A stretch of DNA of 64,000 nucleotides from Pseudomonas sp. LFM046. Its GTDB lineage: Bacteria; Pseudomonadota; Gammaproteobacteria; Pseudomonadales; Pseudomonadaceae. This document shows, one piece after another, positions 1 through 9,909 of this stretch. Position 1 is the stretch's first letter; each line of letters starts with the position of its first letter. The stretch is taken from positions 2,964,648-3,028,647 of the forward strand of contig NZ_JYKO02000001.1 of NCBI RefSeq assembly GCF_000949385.2, in the 5' to 3' direction. The notes below the pieces were generated by a model. It saw only the letters and a list, made by a program, of their open reading frames with translations. It had not been told where the DNA came from and made no database searches. Both the position numbers and the translations under genes were made by a program.

Positions 1-341
<341 letters not shown>

Positions 342-588
342 CTGGCTTCTTCCCAGCTTTCCTGAGGGAAAGAAACTCTGCCACCACCTCGGTGTTGAAC
401 CAGTGGGGGTTGAGCTCCTCTAGGATTCCTCGCCCCCCCATTCGGCCGTTGAGCGCCAGCGAAATCGCCTCCATTAGAGTGGATTTACCGGCGTCGTTGT
501 CTCCTACCAGGATGTTCACGCCTGCGTTTGGCTTCAGAAGAAAATCCTTGTAAATACGGTAACCACGGATTCGGATTTTGGTGATCAC
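342..588 (-). pseudogene. OLD-family/AAA ATPase gene, 5' fragment cut by the IS element
   Basis: About 80 N-terminal residues of an SMC/OLD-type ATPase: an opening beta-strand segment MITKIRIRGYRIYKDF followed by the P-loop GDNDAGKST. The reading frame continues into the IS3 end at 341 and then runs on as nonsense, so the gene is interrupted by insertion. OLD-like ATPases with C-terminal TOPRIM nuclease domains act in phage defence (for example GajA of Gabija), and the neighbouring defence genes fit that. Which OLD branch this was cannot be told from so short a fragment. The remainder may lie beyond the IS, outside the window. Confidence 0.7.
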
Positions 589-1025
589 GGTCGACGTTCC
601 TTGACGAATTGCGGCTGCATGGCGCTTTGATAGCTGCGTGGCCTGATGCTATAAGCGAAGCGCTAATTTTGTCGATCCTGTCACGCTTCCGCCTGCTGAC
701 CCGACGTCGCACTCTCTCGTTCTGCAACCCACCGCGCAGGTTCTGTTTAGCCTGGCCGGCGACTTGATCCTCCCAGGAGCACATCAGCATCAGAACCGGC
801 TCCGTATGGTCCCAGGAAGTCTACTGGTTCGCCGTGGCTTTACGGGTAGGCGCTTGGGTGTTCTTGATAGAAACCGCAGACCATGATCGCATATGGCACT
901 TCGCCATTCCTGCGACATACCCCTGCGCCCTAGGGCGCAAGAACTGCATGCCCTCTACCCTGCGTAGATTTGAATGGGCTCGACAAGCGGAGCGATCCAA
1001 ATGAGCGAGTGCCGCCCTCCTCCGG
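589..1025. other. Intergenic stretch without a recognisable gene
   Basis: No supported coding region lies between the broken ATPase gene and the end of the large STAND gene. The open frames here are out of phase with any recognisable protein. The only structure seen is a 16-bp perfect palindrome, TGCGCCCTAGGGCGCA, at 924-939, about 90 bases downstream of the STAND stop codon. It could form a hairpin in that transcript but has no T-tract. Confidence 0.5.
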
Positions 1026-4000
1026 CTAAGGATGAGTGAGAAACTCCGCCATTTGCTCGGCTCGGGCGTCTTGGCAGTCGAAGTGGAGCGCACCCTGGAT
1101 AGTGTTGCCGTCGAATTGGTAGATCCCCCAGTAACTGAGCTCCCCACCCCATCCATTTCCATGATGCCGCCCCCCATGTGCACTCTTCTCGCCTGAGAAG
1201 ACCCAAACCAGCTCTTGCTCTGTTTCATCGAGGAACGCACGCATGACATTACGATCGACCAGCGCCGCACTAAACCCGGGTTCGTCGACAGAGGGGTCCT
1301 TGAAGAGGATCTCTCCACCTGCACTGGCATATGCAAGCGAACGCCCTTCCGCGAGACGAAGGTTAAGACCTCGCACGAGTGCCGGTGCAGGGACTGTAAG
1401 ATTGAAACTTTCTTCGACCGAAAAATCGTGGCCTGAACGCTCGATAAGCCAGTTGGCCACAGTGGCTTGGATCGGGATGTTCCCGAACCTGTCAATTTCC
1501 CAGCCGCCATCAACCTCCGCGAACACCGGGTGCCAAGGGTACTCGCCGAGATAGCCGTCACTTGGCATATCAACTTCGGGGAAGTGATCGCGGTTGCTAG
1601 CCGAACGGGAAAGCCGGTGGCCCAGGCGCTCGACATCACCACGTGCGACCAGCATCGATTTCACCTTGTGCCAAGTCATCCGGTGGATCAGCCGCTCGCC
1701 ATTAACCATGACCCACTGATTTCGTCCCACACTGGTGTCCAGCACAAGCCAACGTCGACCGCCAGGATCAGTGACGTCAATCTGCTTAACCGGATCAGGC
1801 ACATCCCGGCTCTGATCTTGCATCCATGCGAGGCGGGCCTCGGGCGGATCTTCCCGCCAATGTGAAGCATGGGGTGACCACCAGGTTGCGACTTGCCGAT
1901 CTGAGTCGCGCTGCTTGGTACGAGTCACGAGAATGGTTGGGTCCATTTCGCGCGCACCGACTTGCCAGGGGCCTTGATAGAGCGCCGGAACGTCTCCGTG
2001 TCGTTCCTCAATGAGGGCAGTATCAGATAAGCGCCCAGTCAGTTCGTGATAGGCAATCCACTGATATTTTTTACCGATGCGCTCAATGCGATGCTCCATC
2101 CGGCCATGACTGATCATCTGGCGATCGAATTCGGCGAAGCGCTCGGCAGTCCAACCTAGCTCATGTGCCCGCCATGCAACCCAGCGACGCGACCTATCGC
2201 GTGCATAAGTCGGATGCCAGGCCGGAGCGCTCTCGTGCCACATGCGGCCACAGACATAACCTTCGGCTCGGACGCGGAACGCTTCAGCCTCAGTCTCACC
2301 CAAAAAGTTCTTAAATTGTTCAATCGCCTCGTTGCGTTCGTTCTCTGCCGCACGGCGCACCTCGGCCAGTCCAGTGGAACGACTACTCCGACTGATAAAT
2401 TCGCTGAACCCGGAGGGCATTGAATGCGCCCGTTCGGCTAGCTCAACGACACGAGAAAACGCTGCTTGGCGTTCGGGATTCGATGCAACCGTTTCGGCGT
2501 ACCACGCGTCGAAGATCTCGCGCATGGATTTGCCGTGCTCTTCACGAGGTAGAAGCAGAAAGTTGCTCGCAAGCGAGTCGATCTTGTAGCGCGCGAAGTC
2601 TCCGTCTTCGACCGCAGAGCTGCAGATTTCATCACGAAACCAATGCCCCCCATAGTCGTCCCCGTACGCTTCAAGCGTCTCGTCGGAGATCGTTTCAAGA
2701 GCAATACCGCGTTGGTATGGGGGCCTAATTCGCTCCAGTGGTATGTCCGCAGGTAGCACACCTCGGCTGGCAGCGAGTTCAATGATGCCACGCGCGTGAT
2801 CACGAACGAGCGCATGGGATGGCAATGGATTGCGCTCGAAGACCGCCTTGAAGGCAGCACGGGCAAGCTCGGCTAGTCCCTCATCACTTGAGCGACGAGT
2901 CGCCGCGCCATATGCGGCGCCGAGCACGCGGTCCAGTACATAGGCATCACCAACGCCGGCGAACTGCTCAATCAGCGTCGCCGCGAGGTCTCGTCGATTG
3001 ACCAATAGCGTCGCCAGTGCCTTGGTTGCCATGTCGCGCACCCAACGATGACTGAGGCTGGTGAACCAAGCGAGCGTGATCGCGGCAAGACGGGCACGAG
3101 GAAGGTCAATTGGTTCAAGGCCATTGGCAAGTACCCATTCAATCAATGTGCTGATCGCGCCATCGCCATCGCCATCGCCATCGCCATCGTCGCCGTTGGC
3201 GGCGAGTTCCGCCACACGTGTAGACCACTGAACATCACGCTCCGGCATTGATAGCGGTCTCAACCAACGGTCGAGATAGTCCGCGTTGAAACGGTTGCTG
3301 GGCTCGGTGGCGATCGCCAACAATGTTTCGAGCACGATGTCACCACCCATAGCATCCGCCCACTTTTCAAGCAACTCCAGCGTCCGCGCGGTAAAGACCT
3401 CTTGGCGGCGCCAGAGCAGGCTGAGTTGGAAGGCGTGAAGGAGGTCCCAGCGGTCTGCCTTGTTGGTGATCATATCGAGTAGCTCAACGCCGTAGCGCTC
3501 GGGCAGCTGGACTGCCCATGCCTCGGCGATGCCAGCGAAGCGATACGATCCTGCACCGATTGCATAGGGTGCGAGTGGGCCGCCAGGAGTGAAAGCCAAC
3601 GCAGGATCACCCTCTCCGACATGGGTATCGAGCAGCCTTTGAGCGATACGATGATCGCTTATCCGCTCGAAGGTGAAACGTACCATTTCAACCGGTGCAC
3701 CGTTGTCATCGTGGACTAGTTCAACCGCGAGCACTCCCTCGCTTTCCAGCTGAAAGAACAGCGATTGCTCGGCGCGGCCGTTTGAGCCGTGAATCCTCTC
3801 GAGGATCGCGTTTGCCTTCTCGATCAAGAGATAGCCAGTCCCTGCGACGACCATTGCCTCGGCGAGTGCCTCAAGGGCAGCCTCAACACGCTTGAGCCTG
3901 GGGGCTAGCCCCATACGGTGATTGAGTGCCTCGACAACCGCGCCAAAATAGAAATCGAAGACACTCGATACGCCGTCGAGGCCCTTCGGAAACTCTCTCG

Positions 4001-5585
4001 AGCCTCGGCGTTCAAGCATGTCACAGCAGGTACGCAGGAACAGCGGGTTTTCAAACTCGACGGCGAAGTGCGGAGCCGCCATACGCACAATGCCGCGCTG
4101 GTCGAGATAACGGCGCGCGGCCTCGGCTGCTCTCCCGGCAAAACCTGGGTGCTCAAGCCGAGGCAGCGTCGTCGAATCAAGGTCGCGCACAATGTAAGGG
4201 ACAAAGGTGGTACGGCACGAGACCAAAAGCACGACATGACTGAAGCGGTCGGCAACCGCGAGGAACGCGGCCAGTCGCTCAGACCAGACGGCAACACCAT
4301 TCCGTTCATTTATCGCATCCACCATCACCAGCGCGCGCGTGCCCATAGCCTCAGCCGCCGCGTCCAGGGCACCGAGGATCGCATCCGGAGAAGCATGGGT
4401 CAGTCCAAGTTGCTCGGCGATCTGCCGCCAGGGCTCGGCGTCGCTGAAGGCACCGCCAAGCATGAGCACGGCGGGAAAGCCGCGGGCGATGTGCTGCTCG
4501 GCAACGTCACCGAGCAAGTGCGACTTGCCGACACCTGCCTCGCCGACAAGCAGCAATCGACGCACATTGGCTAAGCGGGCTCCAGGCGCATCAATCGCCT
4601 CGGCAACACTATCGAGACCATCGCGCAGAAGCTCGATGGCACGCGAACCGTTGCGCACCGTCTCTCGATCACCTTCGGGCTGGCGACGCAGCCCCCAGAT
4701 CGCCGTGGAACAGCGGCTAAGGGTTGCGCGCGCGGTTGCCAGCAATGCGCGCCATTCGACCAGCGGGAGCGGATCTGTAGGCCCCAACCGTGCGGTGCGA
4801 ATCGCCGCTGAAATCGCAGCCGATTGCTCAACGAGCCTCGTCACATCTTCTGCGTGAGCAGCTTCCAGCGCCGCACTGATGTCGCGTAACGCACGATGCC
4901 TTGCCTCATCGAGATCATTCGCCCAATCAATGATGCGGCGCATAAAGTCGGGGTCGCGGGCGAACGCTGACAAACCCTGGCGTATATCCAACTCGACGTT
5001 CAGCTCGGGCGTGTAGCGACGACCGAGTGCGGCACGAGAGATAGCGAACCGCTCAGCCAGCCAGTCGGCGCCGAAATGCGGCAGATCAAACCAGTAGGTG
5101 CGACGCCCTACGTGCAGAGGGTCATTTCGCGACAACCTCTCGATCAGTTCAAAGCTCCCCCAGAGTTGAATCTCAACCCTTCGGGGTGCGATTGAAGACT
5201 GCCGCGCGGCCACCCAGTCGTTCCAGCGATCGCGCTCAGACTTTCGCCCGTCGACACGCCCGTCCGATAGGTCGAACGGTAGACAGACGACGAAACGAGC
5301 CAATGCCGGATGCTTGGCTACAGCGTTGTCGAAAGACTCTTTGAGCTGCGCAGCCTCACCGCTGCCCAGCGCGAAGAAATACTTGGCCTGCCAGCCAGTC
5401 TCAGAACCATCGCGATCGACGCGGTAGCATTCGAGCCCCGCATCAGCCCCGGCTCCTTTGCGATGAAAAGGGACGCCAGCAGGCGTATCGAGCACAGCGA
5501 GCTGGCATACGAGCTCTTCAAATCCACCGTGTTGGCTGCCGAGATGAGGGCGGATGGCTCGGAAGTCGATCGTCGGTGATGGCAT
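1026..5585 (-). CDS. Avs-like STAND NTPase with PD-(D/E)xK-type N-terminal effector
   Basis: A 1519-aa protein with the layout of the antiviral STAND (Avs/AVAST) sensors. The N-terminus (about residues 20-150) looks like a restriction-endonuclease fold, with FEELV, then GADAGLECY, then WQAKY, giving plausible Asp and QxK catalytic positions. A P-loop GEAGVGKS lies at about 350 and a Walker B LVMVDAINE at about 421. The following ~1000 residues resemble a helical-repeat sensor with a GW/GE-rich C-terminal part. Family members bind conserved phage proteins, oligomerise and degrade DNA; the trigger here is unknown. TTG at 5591 is an alternative, but ATG at 5585 is preferred. The gene lies 64 bases downstream of the HNH gene and may share its transcript. 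A hexanucleotide repeat encodes a Gly-Asp run in the sensor part. Confidence 0.82.
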   Translation of the reverse strand: MPSPTIDFRAIRPHLGSQHGGFEELVCQLAVLDTPAGVPFHRKGAGADAGLECYRVDRDGSETGWQAKYFFALGSGEAAQLKESFDNAVAKHPALARFVVCLPFDLSDGRVDGRKSERDRWNDWVAARQSSIAPRRVEIQLWGSFELIERLSRNDPLHVGRRTYWFDLPHFGADWLAERFAISRAALGRRYTPELNVELDIRQGLSAFARDPDFMRRIIDWANDLDEARHRALRDISAALEAAHAEDVTRLVEQSAAISAAIRTARLGPTDPLPLVEWRALLATARATLSRCSTAIWGLRRQPEGDRETVRNGSRAIELLRDGLDSVAEAIDAPGARLANVRRLLLVGEAGVGKSHLLGDVAEQHIARGFPAVLMLGGAFSDAEPWRQIAEQLGLTHASPDAILGALDAAAEAMGTRALVMVDAINERNGVAVWSERLAAFLAVADRFSHVVLLVSCRTTFVPYIVRDLDSTTLPRLEHPGFAGRAAEAARRYLDQRGIVRMAAPHFAVEFENPLFLRTCCDMLERRGSREFPKGLDGVSSVFDFYFGAVVEALNHRMGLAPRLKRVEAALEALAEAMVVAGTGYLLIEKANAILERIHGSNGRAEQSLFFQLESEGVLAVELVHDDNGAPVEMVRFTFERISDHRIAQRLLDTHVGEGDPALAFTPGGPLAPYAIGAGSYRFAGIAEAWAVQLPERYGVELLDMITNKADRWDLLHAFQLSLLWRRQEVFTARTLELLEKWADAMGGDIVLETLLAIATEPSNRFNADYLDRWLRPLSMPERDVQWSTRVAELAANGDDGDGDGDGDGAISTLIEWVLANGLEPIDLPRARLAAITLAWFTSLSHRWVRDMATKALATLLVNRRDLAATLIEQFAGVGDAYVLDRVLGAAYGAATRRSSDEGLAELARAAFKAVFERNPLPSHALVRDHARGIIELAASRGVLPADIPLERIRPPYQRGIALETISDETLEAYGDDYGGHWFRDEICSSAVEDGDFARYKIDSLASNFLLLPREEHGKSMREIFDAWYAETVASNPERQAAFSRVVELAERAHSMPSGFSEFISRSSRSTGLAEVRRAAENERNEAIEQFKNFLGETEAEAFRVRAEGYVCGRMWHESAPAWHPTYARDRSRRWVAWRAHELGWTAERFAEFDRQMISHGRMEHRIERIGKKYQWIAYHELTGRLSDTALIEERHGDVPALYQGPWQVGAREMDPTILVTRTKQRDSDRQVATWWSPHASHWREDPPEARLAWMQDQSRDVPDPVKQIDVTDPGGRRWLVLDTSVGRNQWVMVNGERLIHRMTWHKVKSMLVARGDVERLGHRLSRSASNRDHFPEVDMPSDGYLGEYPWHPVFAEVDGGWEIDRFGNIPIQATVANWLIERSGHDFSVEESFNLTVPAPALVRGLNLRLAEGRSLAYASAGGEILFKDPSVDEPGFSAALVDRNVMRAFLDETEQELVWVFSGEKSAHGGRHHGNGWGGELSYWGIYQFDGNTIQGALHFDCQDARAEQMAEFLTHP
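3159..3188. repeat. (GCCATC)5 tandem hexanucleotide repeat
   Basis: Five perfect copies of GCCATC in the plus strand encode an alternating Asp-Gly run in the minus-strand STAND protein. The unit is a multiple of three, so copy-number change would alter linker length without a frameshift. Confidence 0.9.
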
Positions 5586-5649
5586 GGACAAAATCTCGGC
5601 GCAAAATGGGATGGCAGGTACTAGCGTGACTCATGCTGGCTACGGTCCT

Positions 5650-6513
5650 CTAGGTGAAAGGACGATTTCGGATCAGACGATACCCCTCGGAGCAGAACCA
5701 GTCTGAGTCTCGAAGCCCTTCATACAGGGCTGTCTTCCAGGAATTAGCATCACTGAAGTAGCGCGAACGGAACTGCACATCGAGATGCTCGCGGACTCCT
5801 CGGGAGCCCGCACTGGCCCCTACCCCGTCAAGGGCGTAAGAGATATCAGCCATCTCACTGGCAGCTTGTGCGGCGTAGAGTTCACCGAGTCCCATCACTC
5901 TGAAGTGGTGTCGTACTCGAGCAGTGAGTACGTCACTCCATGTGGCTGCGGGCCTGATTGTGAAGACAATTGTCGGCGGTGAGGAAGGTTGGACTTCGAC
6001 AACGAGCCAACGATCATTGCCGAGGTTGTCAAAGTATGGGTGAAGAGTTTGATCCTCCGCCCCCGTCGGAACTCCAGCCAGCTTCTGCTTATTGCAGTCC
6101 GAGCATGCGGGGACAAGATTCACTGGTGTCAAATTGAACCTTGGATAGCGTGCCTGGGGCAGATAGTGATCAACCGTCGCGACCGTCCGCTGACCACACA
6201 GCGGGCAGATGCCGAATTCAGGCGCCATCTTGATCTGCTCATAGAGTCCTCTCGAAGGTGATCCCTTCCGGACAAAGTGTGACTTGTAGATCACGCCCAT
6301 CAGCTCCGTATCTATCTCTGGAGTAACGCTGGCACTTTCCGCAAGTCGGTAGAGCTGTCCGATTGATCCAAGCTCCTGGTACTCGACCTCCGACGCTTGA
6401 ATGATAGGCAGGGCATTCACAAGGGCCTGCGCACGCTCCGCAATCGTAATCCCTGAAGCGCAGGCCTCGACCGCCCTGGCCGCGTCGAACGGAGGCGGAG
6501 GAAGGCGCTTCAT
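5650..6513 (-). CDS. HNH endonuclease, PtuB-like (Septu-type pair)
   Basis: A 287-aa protein with a clear zinc-coordinated HNH nuclease core in the middle: CPLCG at about 103-107, VDHYLPQ with the catalytic His at about 116, then an Asn in TPVNLVP and CSDCNK at about 137-142. The N-terminal ~95 residues are helical and unrecognised. Its ATG overlaps the stop of the upstream ATPase gene (ATGA), so the two are translationally coupled. An HNH protein coupled to an ABC-type ATPase is the hallmark of Septu (PtuA/PtuB), where the nuclease is released or activated on phage infection. The exact Septu subtype is inferred, not proven. Confidence 0.8.
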   Translation of the reverse strand: MKRLPPPPFDAARAVEACASGITIAERAQALVNALPIIQASEVEYQELGSIGQLYRLAESASVTPEIDTELMGVIYKSHFVRKGSPSRGLYEQIKMAPEFGICPLCGQRTVATVDHYLPQARYPRFNLTPVNLVPACSDCNKQKLAGVPTGAEDQTLHPYFDNLGNDRWLVVEVQPSSPPTIVFTIRPAATWSDVLTARVRHHFRVMGLGELYAAQAASEMADISYALDGVGASAGSRGVREHLDVQFRSRYFSDANSWKTALYEGLRDSDWFCSEGYRLIRNRPFT

Positions 6514-8072
6514 CGGATATCTCTTCGTATGACGAGGCTACGCGCCAGCGCCTGTGCTTCGGCGCCCAGCTGCCCTCCAAAGTGATGTTCGACACCTCCG
6601 TAAGTGACACCCGGCCTGCTGGCAACGGCGGAAACAAGCTGGTGGAAGCCGGAGTGTGTGACCTCCAGGCCAAATACCTCGCGGGTTAGCACGCCCGCGC
6701 TTTCGCCAAAGGTCTCAATGGAGGGGCGCTCAACGGCTGAATGCGCCCTGGTCCTCCTCAACATCCACACGCAACTGCGCGGTACTTCTTGCAGCACCAC
6801 TGGGGAATGTGTCGAGATCAGTGCCACACCATTCCTGGCTACGAGGAGGTCGGCCACGGTGCGTACAAAAGCGGAAAGCAGTGGCGGGTGCAGGTGTCCT
6901 TCAGGCTCATCCAGCACCACTAGAGTGCGTTCCTCGACGAGCTCGACAAGGCGGGTAGTGGTCAGCAGGACAATTGCATGCCCCGAGCTCAGGAGCCCAA
7001 AAAAATTAGAGGCCCGTTCTCTCCAATTGTGAGCTGGCTCTATGAGCTGCTCGACTCCTGTTTCGCCAAACAACGGATCTGTCGATAGAGTTGCCACTGC
7101 ATTGAGCCAGCGACTTCGTCGAGGTTCATTTCGGCATTGATCTAAGCTTTGTACAAAGTCGTTTGCCAGGTCTGCGGTGCTTTTCAGCTCCTCGATAATT
7201 TGCCCATTCTCTTCTCGCTGTGATCGCAAGCCTACGAAGGTTGCACGAGTTCGTTGAGTCGCCGCCGAGGGTAGTTGGAAGCTGTCGAAGGCACTGAAAG
7301 AAACCGAGACCAGGCCAGAGAACGTCCACTCTTCCTGGTTTGTTCCCAGGCGCTGCAGCACGCCCCGAGGAGCTATATCGCTATCACGCTCCAAGAGCGT
7401 GTTGATGATGCTCTGGATGCATCGTGTTTTGCCCACTCCATTCCGGCCCACAAGCACATGAAGATTTGTTGGCGGCTCGGCGCCAGGAATCACCCTGAAC
7501 TGCATCGTGGGTGGTAGATGCGAAGTGCCTCCCTCAGAGGCGTGCGCAACGGGCAACGTGTACTGGAACTCAAACCGCGTCAGCACCGGATTTCCATGAG
7601 CAAGGCGATGCAGGCGATGGCGTACGTTGGGCTCATGAACAGATCGCAGTAGCGACTCCCCCATGACCAACTCCAACCGGTGCCGATCGAAAGTACTCAG
7701 GTCATAAGCGCAGTCGCAGAGTGCATTGAGAATGGAGATGCCGAAGCCATATGGGAGTGATCGAAGCGTCGCGTAGTAGTCCTCATCCTGGCCAAGCGAG
7801 AAAAATTGCTCTGGATCTAGCGAATTGAAAGTCTCGGGCAGAACCGGAGTGCGGGTGCCAGGCGGAGTTTGTGATCCTCCTTGTCCAGGGAGTAGGCCAG
7901 CCTGGCCAATTTTGACGGATCCCGGCCTGTGTCGAGTTCCGTGCGCATCGAACACAAAGAGCGTGAACATCGTCCGGAACTTGAACCAATCGTCCCAATA
8001 GTCAGTGAGCAGGTACACCTGGGAGCGCGCCTGCTGAGGTATCTGCTGTACTGAGTTGACTACCGTGAACAT
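6510..8072 (-). CDS. ABC/OLD-type ATPase, PtuA-like (Septu-type pair)
   Basis: A 520-aa ATPase. About 200 N-terminal residues form an unassigned domain beginning VYLLTDYWDDWFKF. The ATPase domain follows, with P-loop GRNGVGKT at about 209-216, a signature-like LSSGH at about 361, Walker B VVLDEPEGHLHPP at about 385-397 and the H-loop THSP at about 421. These are the marks of the SMC/ABC-like ATPases in Septu, retron-Septu and OLD systems. It sits directly before the HNH gene with an ATGA overlap. AGAGG about 10 bases before the ATG serves as ribosome binding site. The long N-terminal domain is unusual compared with compact PtuA proteins and may be the sensing part. Confidence 0.8.
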   Translation of the reverse strand: MFTVVNSVQQIPQQARSQVYLLTDYWDDWFKFRTMFTLFVFDAHGTRHRPGSVKIGQAGLLPGQGGSQTPPGTRTPVLPETFNSLDPEQFFSLGQDEDYYATLRSLPYGFGISILNALCDCAYDLSTFDRHRLELVMGESLLRSVHEPNVRHRLHRLAHGNPVLTRFEFQYTLPVAHASEGGTSHLPPTMQFRVIPGAEPPTNLHVLVGRNGVGKTRCIQSIINTLLERDSDIAPRGVLQRLGTNQEEWTFSGLVSVSFSAFDSFQLPSAATQRTRATFVGLRSQREENGQIIEELKSTADLANDFVQSLDQCRNEPRRSRWLNAVATLSTDPLFGETGVEQLIEPAHNWRERASNFFGLLSSGHAIVLLTTTRLVELVEERTLVVLDEPEGHLHPPLLSAFVRTVADLLVARNGVALISTHSPVVLQEVPRSCVWMLRRTRAHSAVERPSIETFGESAGVLTREVFGLEVTHSGFHQLVSAVASRPGVTYGGVEHHFGGQLGAEAQALARSLVIRRDIR

Positions 8073-8178
8073 CGGTTCCGAACCTCTTTTCTTTCACTCC
8101 AGGTGATCGACAGCGGGAGTCGGTCTGACCTGCCAGTACTTCCCTTTGCTTCGTGCCGCGCAGCAGGCGCTAATGGGC

Positions 8179-9414
8179 CTACCGCCACGGCTCATCCGTT
8201 TCGTATTTGACGGAGCGAATGTGGTGAATTCTCGTGGCTTCAGGGGAAATATCCAGGTTGAATGTTGGGCGCCACTCGGGCGCATGCATGCTTTCGGGAC
8301 AGCCTTTGTCGAAGAATACAAAGTTGACGCCTCCGTCGTGCTGCACCGAACGGAACATGATGCCGTCAAATGGCTGTAGCTCGTTGTAGCGAATAAACTC
8401 CGCCAGTGCCTGGGTCATCACGTAATCCGTGTCTTGTGCTCTGGAGGGGCGAGCGATTTCGTCATGCAAGTACTCCAGCATGCGCCGATGGTCAGCCTTC
8501 ATTTGAAAACTGGGGTTGAACATGCTGAGAGGGGCATGGTCGAGCCGATTGTCGAGGGCGGTGAAGTCGAAAAGCTTAAGGGGGGCCGTAGTCGTGAACT
8601 CTCCCACCACAACTGAATCGCCAATGGAAGGACGTACTTCGGCGATAGATGTTGACGGGTCACTCGCAACGTACAGCAGAGGCACTCCAGCGGGGCTCAT
8701 TCGATTGTTTGCGGCACGTTTCTTTGGTGGCGCACCTAGCTCGTAGGCCGGGTTCCCAGCGAATTTGACGGCCTCACGGGGGTCGTTGGCTATTCGAGCG
8801 CGGTACAAGAATGTGCCGACGGGAAGGGTAGTGATTACGGCAGGCGTTTTTGGGTTCTCAGCGCTTTTCGCATTGACGGCCTCAGAAATGAGCGATTCGA
8901 AGAATGTTCTTGCCTTGTCATTGAAAAAGCGACGGCCGTGGGTCAGCTCGTGCGCGATATTTTCCCATTCCGACACGACATTCCAGCGTTCCTCTGTTTC
9001 GGAGCTGTAAGGGCTGGGCTTTCGACAGTAGTCCTGTGATGGGCTGTAGAACTCATCCTCGCCAGCGTTGGGATCGACCAAATGCTCCGCAATAGCATTG
9101 CAGACGTCCTGACTGCTGCATCCGATCGCACGGCTGACTACTTCTGCCAGGTTCATCTCATGACCAGGAAAACGTCCGAAATCCACCATGAAATGGCTAG
9201 GCAAGTAGACGCGAATGAAGTGGGCAATGCGTTTCGGTGTGAGGGCTTCGCGCGTACTTTCTCTGCAAGCCATGCAGCTCTTGTCCGCTATCAGCATCGG
9301 CTGGAGTCGTTTCAGAATAGGATCGTCCAAGCACCGCTGGCAGACATACATTTCTTCGTTATTTTCGATTTCCAGAAACGTCTGCTGAAGCAGGTGACGA
9401 TGTCTGAGGTGCAT
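8179..9414 (-). CDS. RES-domain protein with HEPN/RES N-terminal zinc motif
   Basis: A 411-aa protein. The N-terminus holds two CxxC pairs (about C25/C28 and C47/C50), matching the HEPN/RES N-terminal type. The C-terminal half is a RES domain, with FLYRAR, LYVASDPSTSIAEVRPS and later FVFFD stretches supplying the Arg-Glu-Ser core named for the family. RES domains are NAD-degrading toxins in Xre/RES modules; abortive NAD depletion is the likely role, by inference. No Xre-type antitoxin gene adjoins it. The gene lies 106 bases upstream of the Septu-like ATPase on the same strand, so it may be the first gene of that operon. Confidence 0.78.
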   Translation of the reverse strand: MHLRHRHLLQQTFLEIENNEEMYVCQRCLDDPILKRLQPMLIADKSCMACRESTREALTPKRIAHFIRVYLPSHFMVDFGRFPGHEMNLAEVVSRAIGCSSQDVCNAIAEHLVDPNAGEDEFYSPSQDYCRKPSPYSSETEERWNVVSEWENIAHELTHGRRFFNDKARTFFESLISEAVNAKSAENPKTPAVITTLPVGTFLYRARIANDPREAVKFAGNPAYELGAPPKKRAANNRMSPAGVPLLYVASDPSTSIAEVRPSIGDSVVVGEFTTTAPLKLFDFTALDNRLDHAPLSMFNPSFQMKADHRRMLEYLHDEIARPSRAQDTDYVMTQALAEFIRYNELQPFDGIMFRSVQHDGGVNFVFFDKGCPESMHAPEWRPTFNLDISPEATRIHHIRSVKYETDEPWR

Positions 9415-9909
9415 TTCGATTCCGTTCGCTGGTTAGTGGTTGGTCCCGGTGCAGGTGGACAGCCCAACCCCACCTACGAAGCATCCAAGGGAATGCCGTA
9501 CTCTCGAAAAACGGCACGCGTGGCAGCAAGATAGGGTTCTCGCTCGCCTAGATGTAGCTTCGCTTCGATGAGCAGTTATGCTGCAAGAGCTTCGATGCGC
9601 GGCCTTCTTCTATTATCCGACGCGTTGCCAGTAGCACTTAGCGTAGCTTAGGGCCCAGGACGAATCATGTCATTATGACATCACCTGGATGTGCGACTAA
9701 ACCAGATTGGACCAAGATGCTAATGATGGATGCTACAGGACGAGCCAGGAAGCTCAGCGAAAGGCCAAAAAAGCAACTTGCAACCACTTCGAGAGCTCGC
9801 GCCCCCGCCGGCTGGCTGCTGTAAAACCGCCTTTTTCAACAGAATCGGCCAAAAGCAACCTAGAGCGACGGCTGCTTCTGACCGCTATCCACTTCTCGGT
9901 GGCGATACG
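9415..9909. other. Intergenic region between two defence operons
   Basis: No coding region is supported. It should hold the promoter of the RES/ATPase/HNH operon at its left side and the 3' end of the three-gene STAND operon at its right side. Visible structures are a palindrome ATGTCA-TTA-TGACAT at 9667-9681 and a solitary copy of the MITE terminal repeat at 9832-9850. Confidence 0.5.
9832..9850 (-). repeat. Solo copy of the 19-bp MITE terminal repeat
   Basis: TTTTTCAACAGAATCGGCC is identical over 19 bases to the right terminal repeat of the MITE-like element at 44870-45055. No matching opposite arm is seen nearby, so this is a remnant or a truncated copy. Confidence 0.75.

Noticed and set aside
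485-790. A 101-codon minus-strand open frame overlapping the OLD-like remnant
   Set aside because: Different register from the recognisable ATPase, basic random-like composition.
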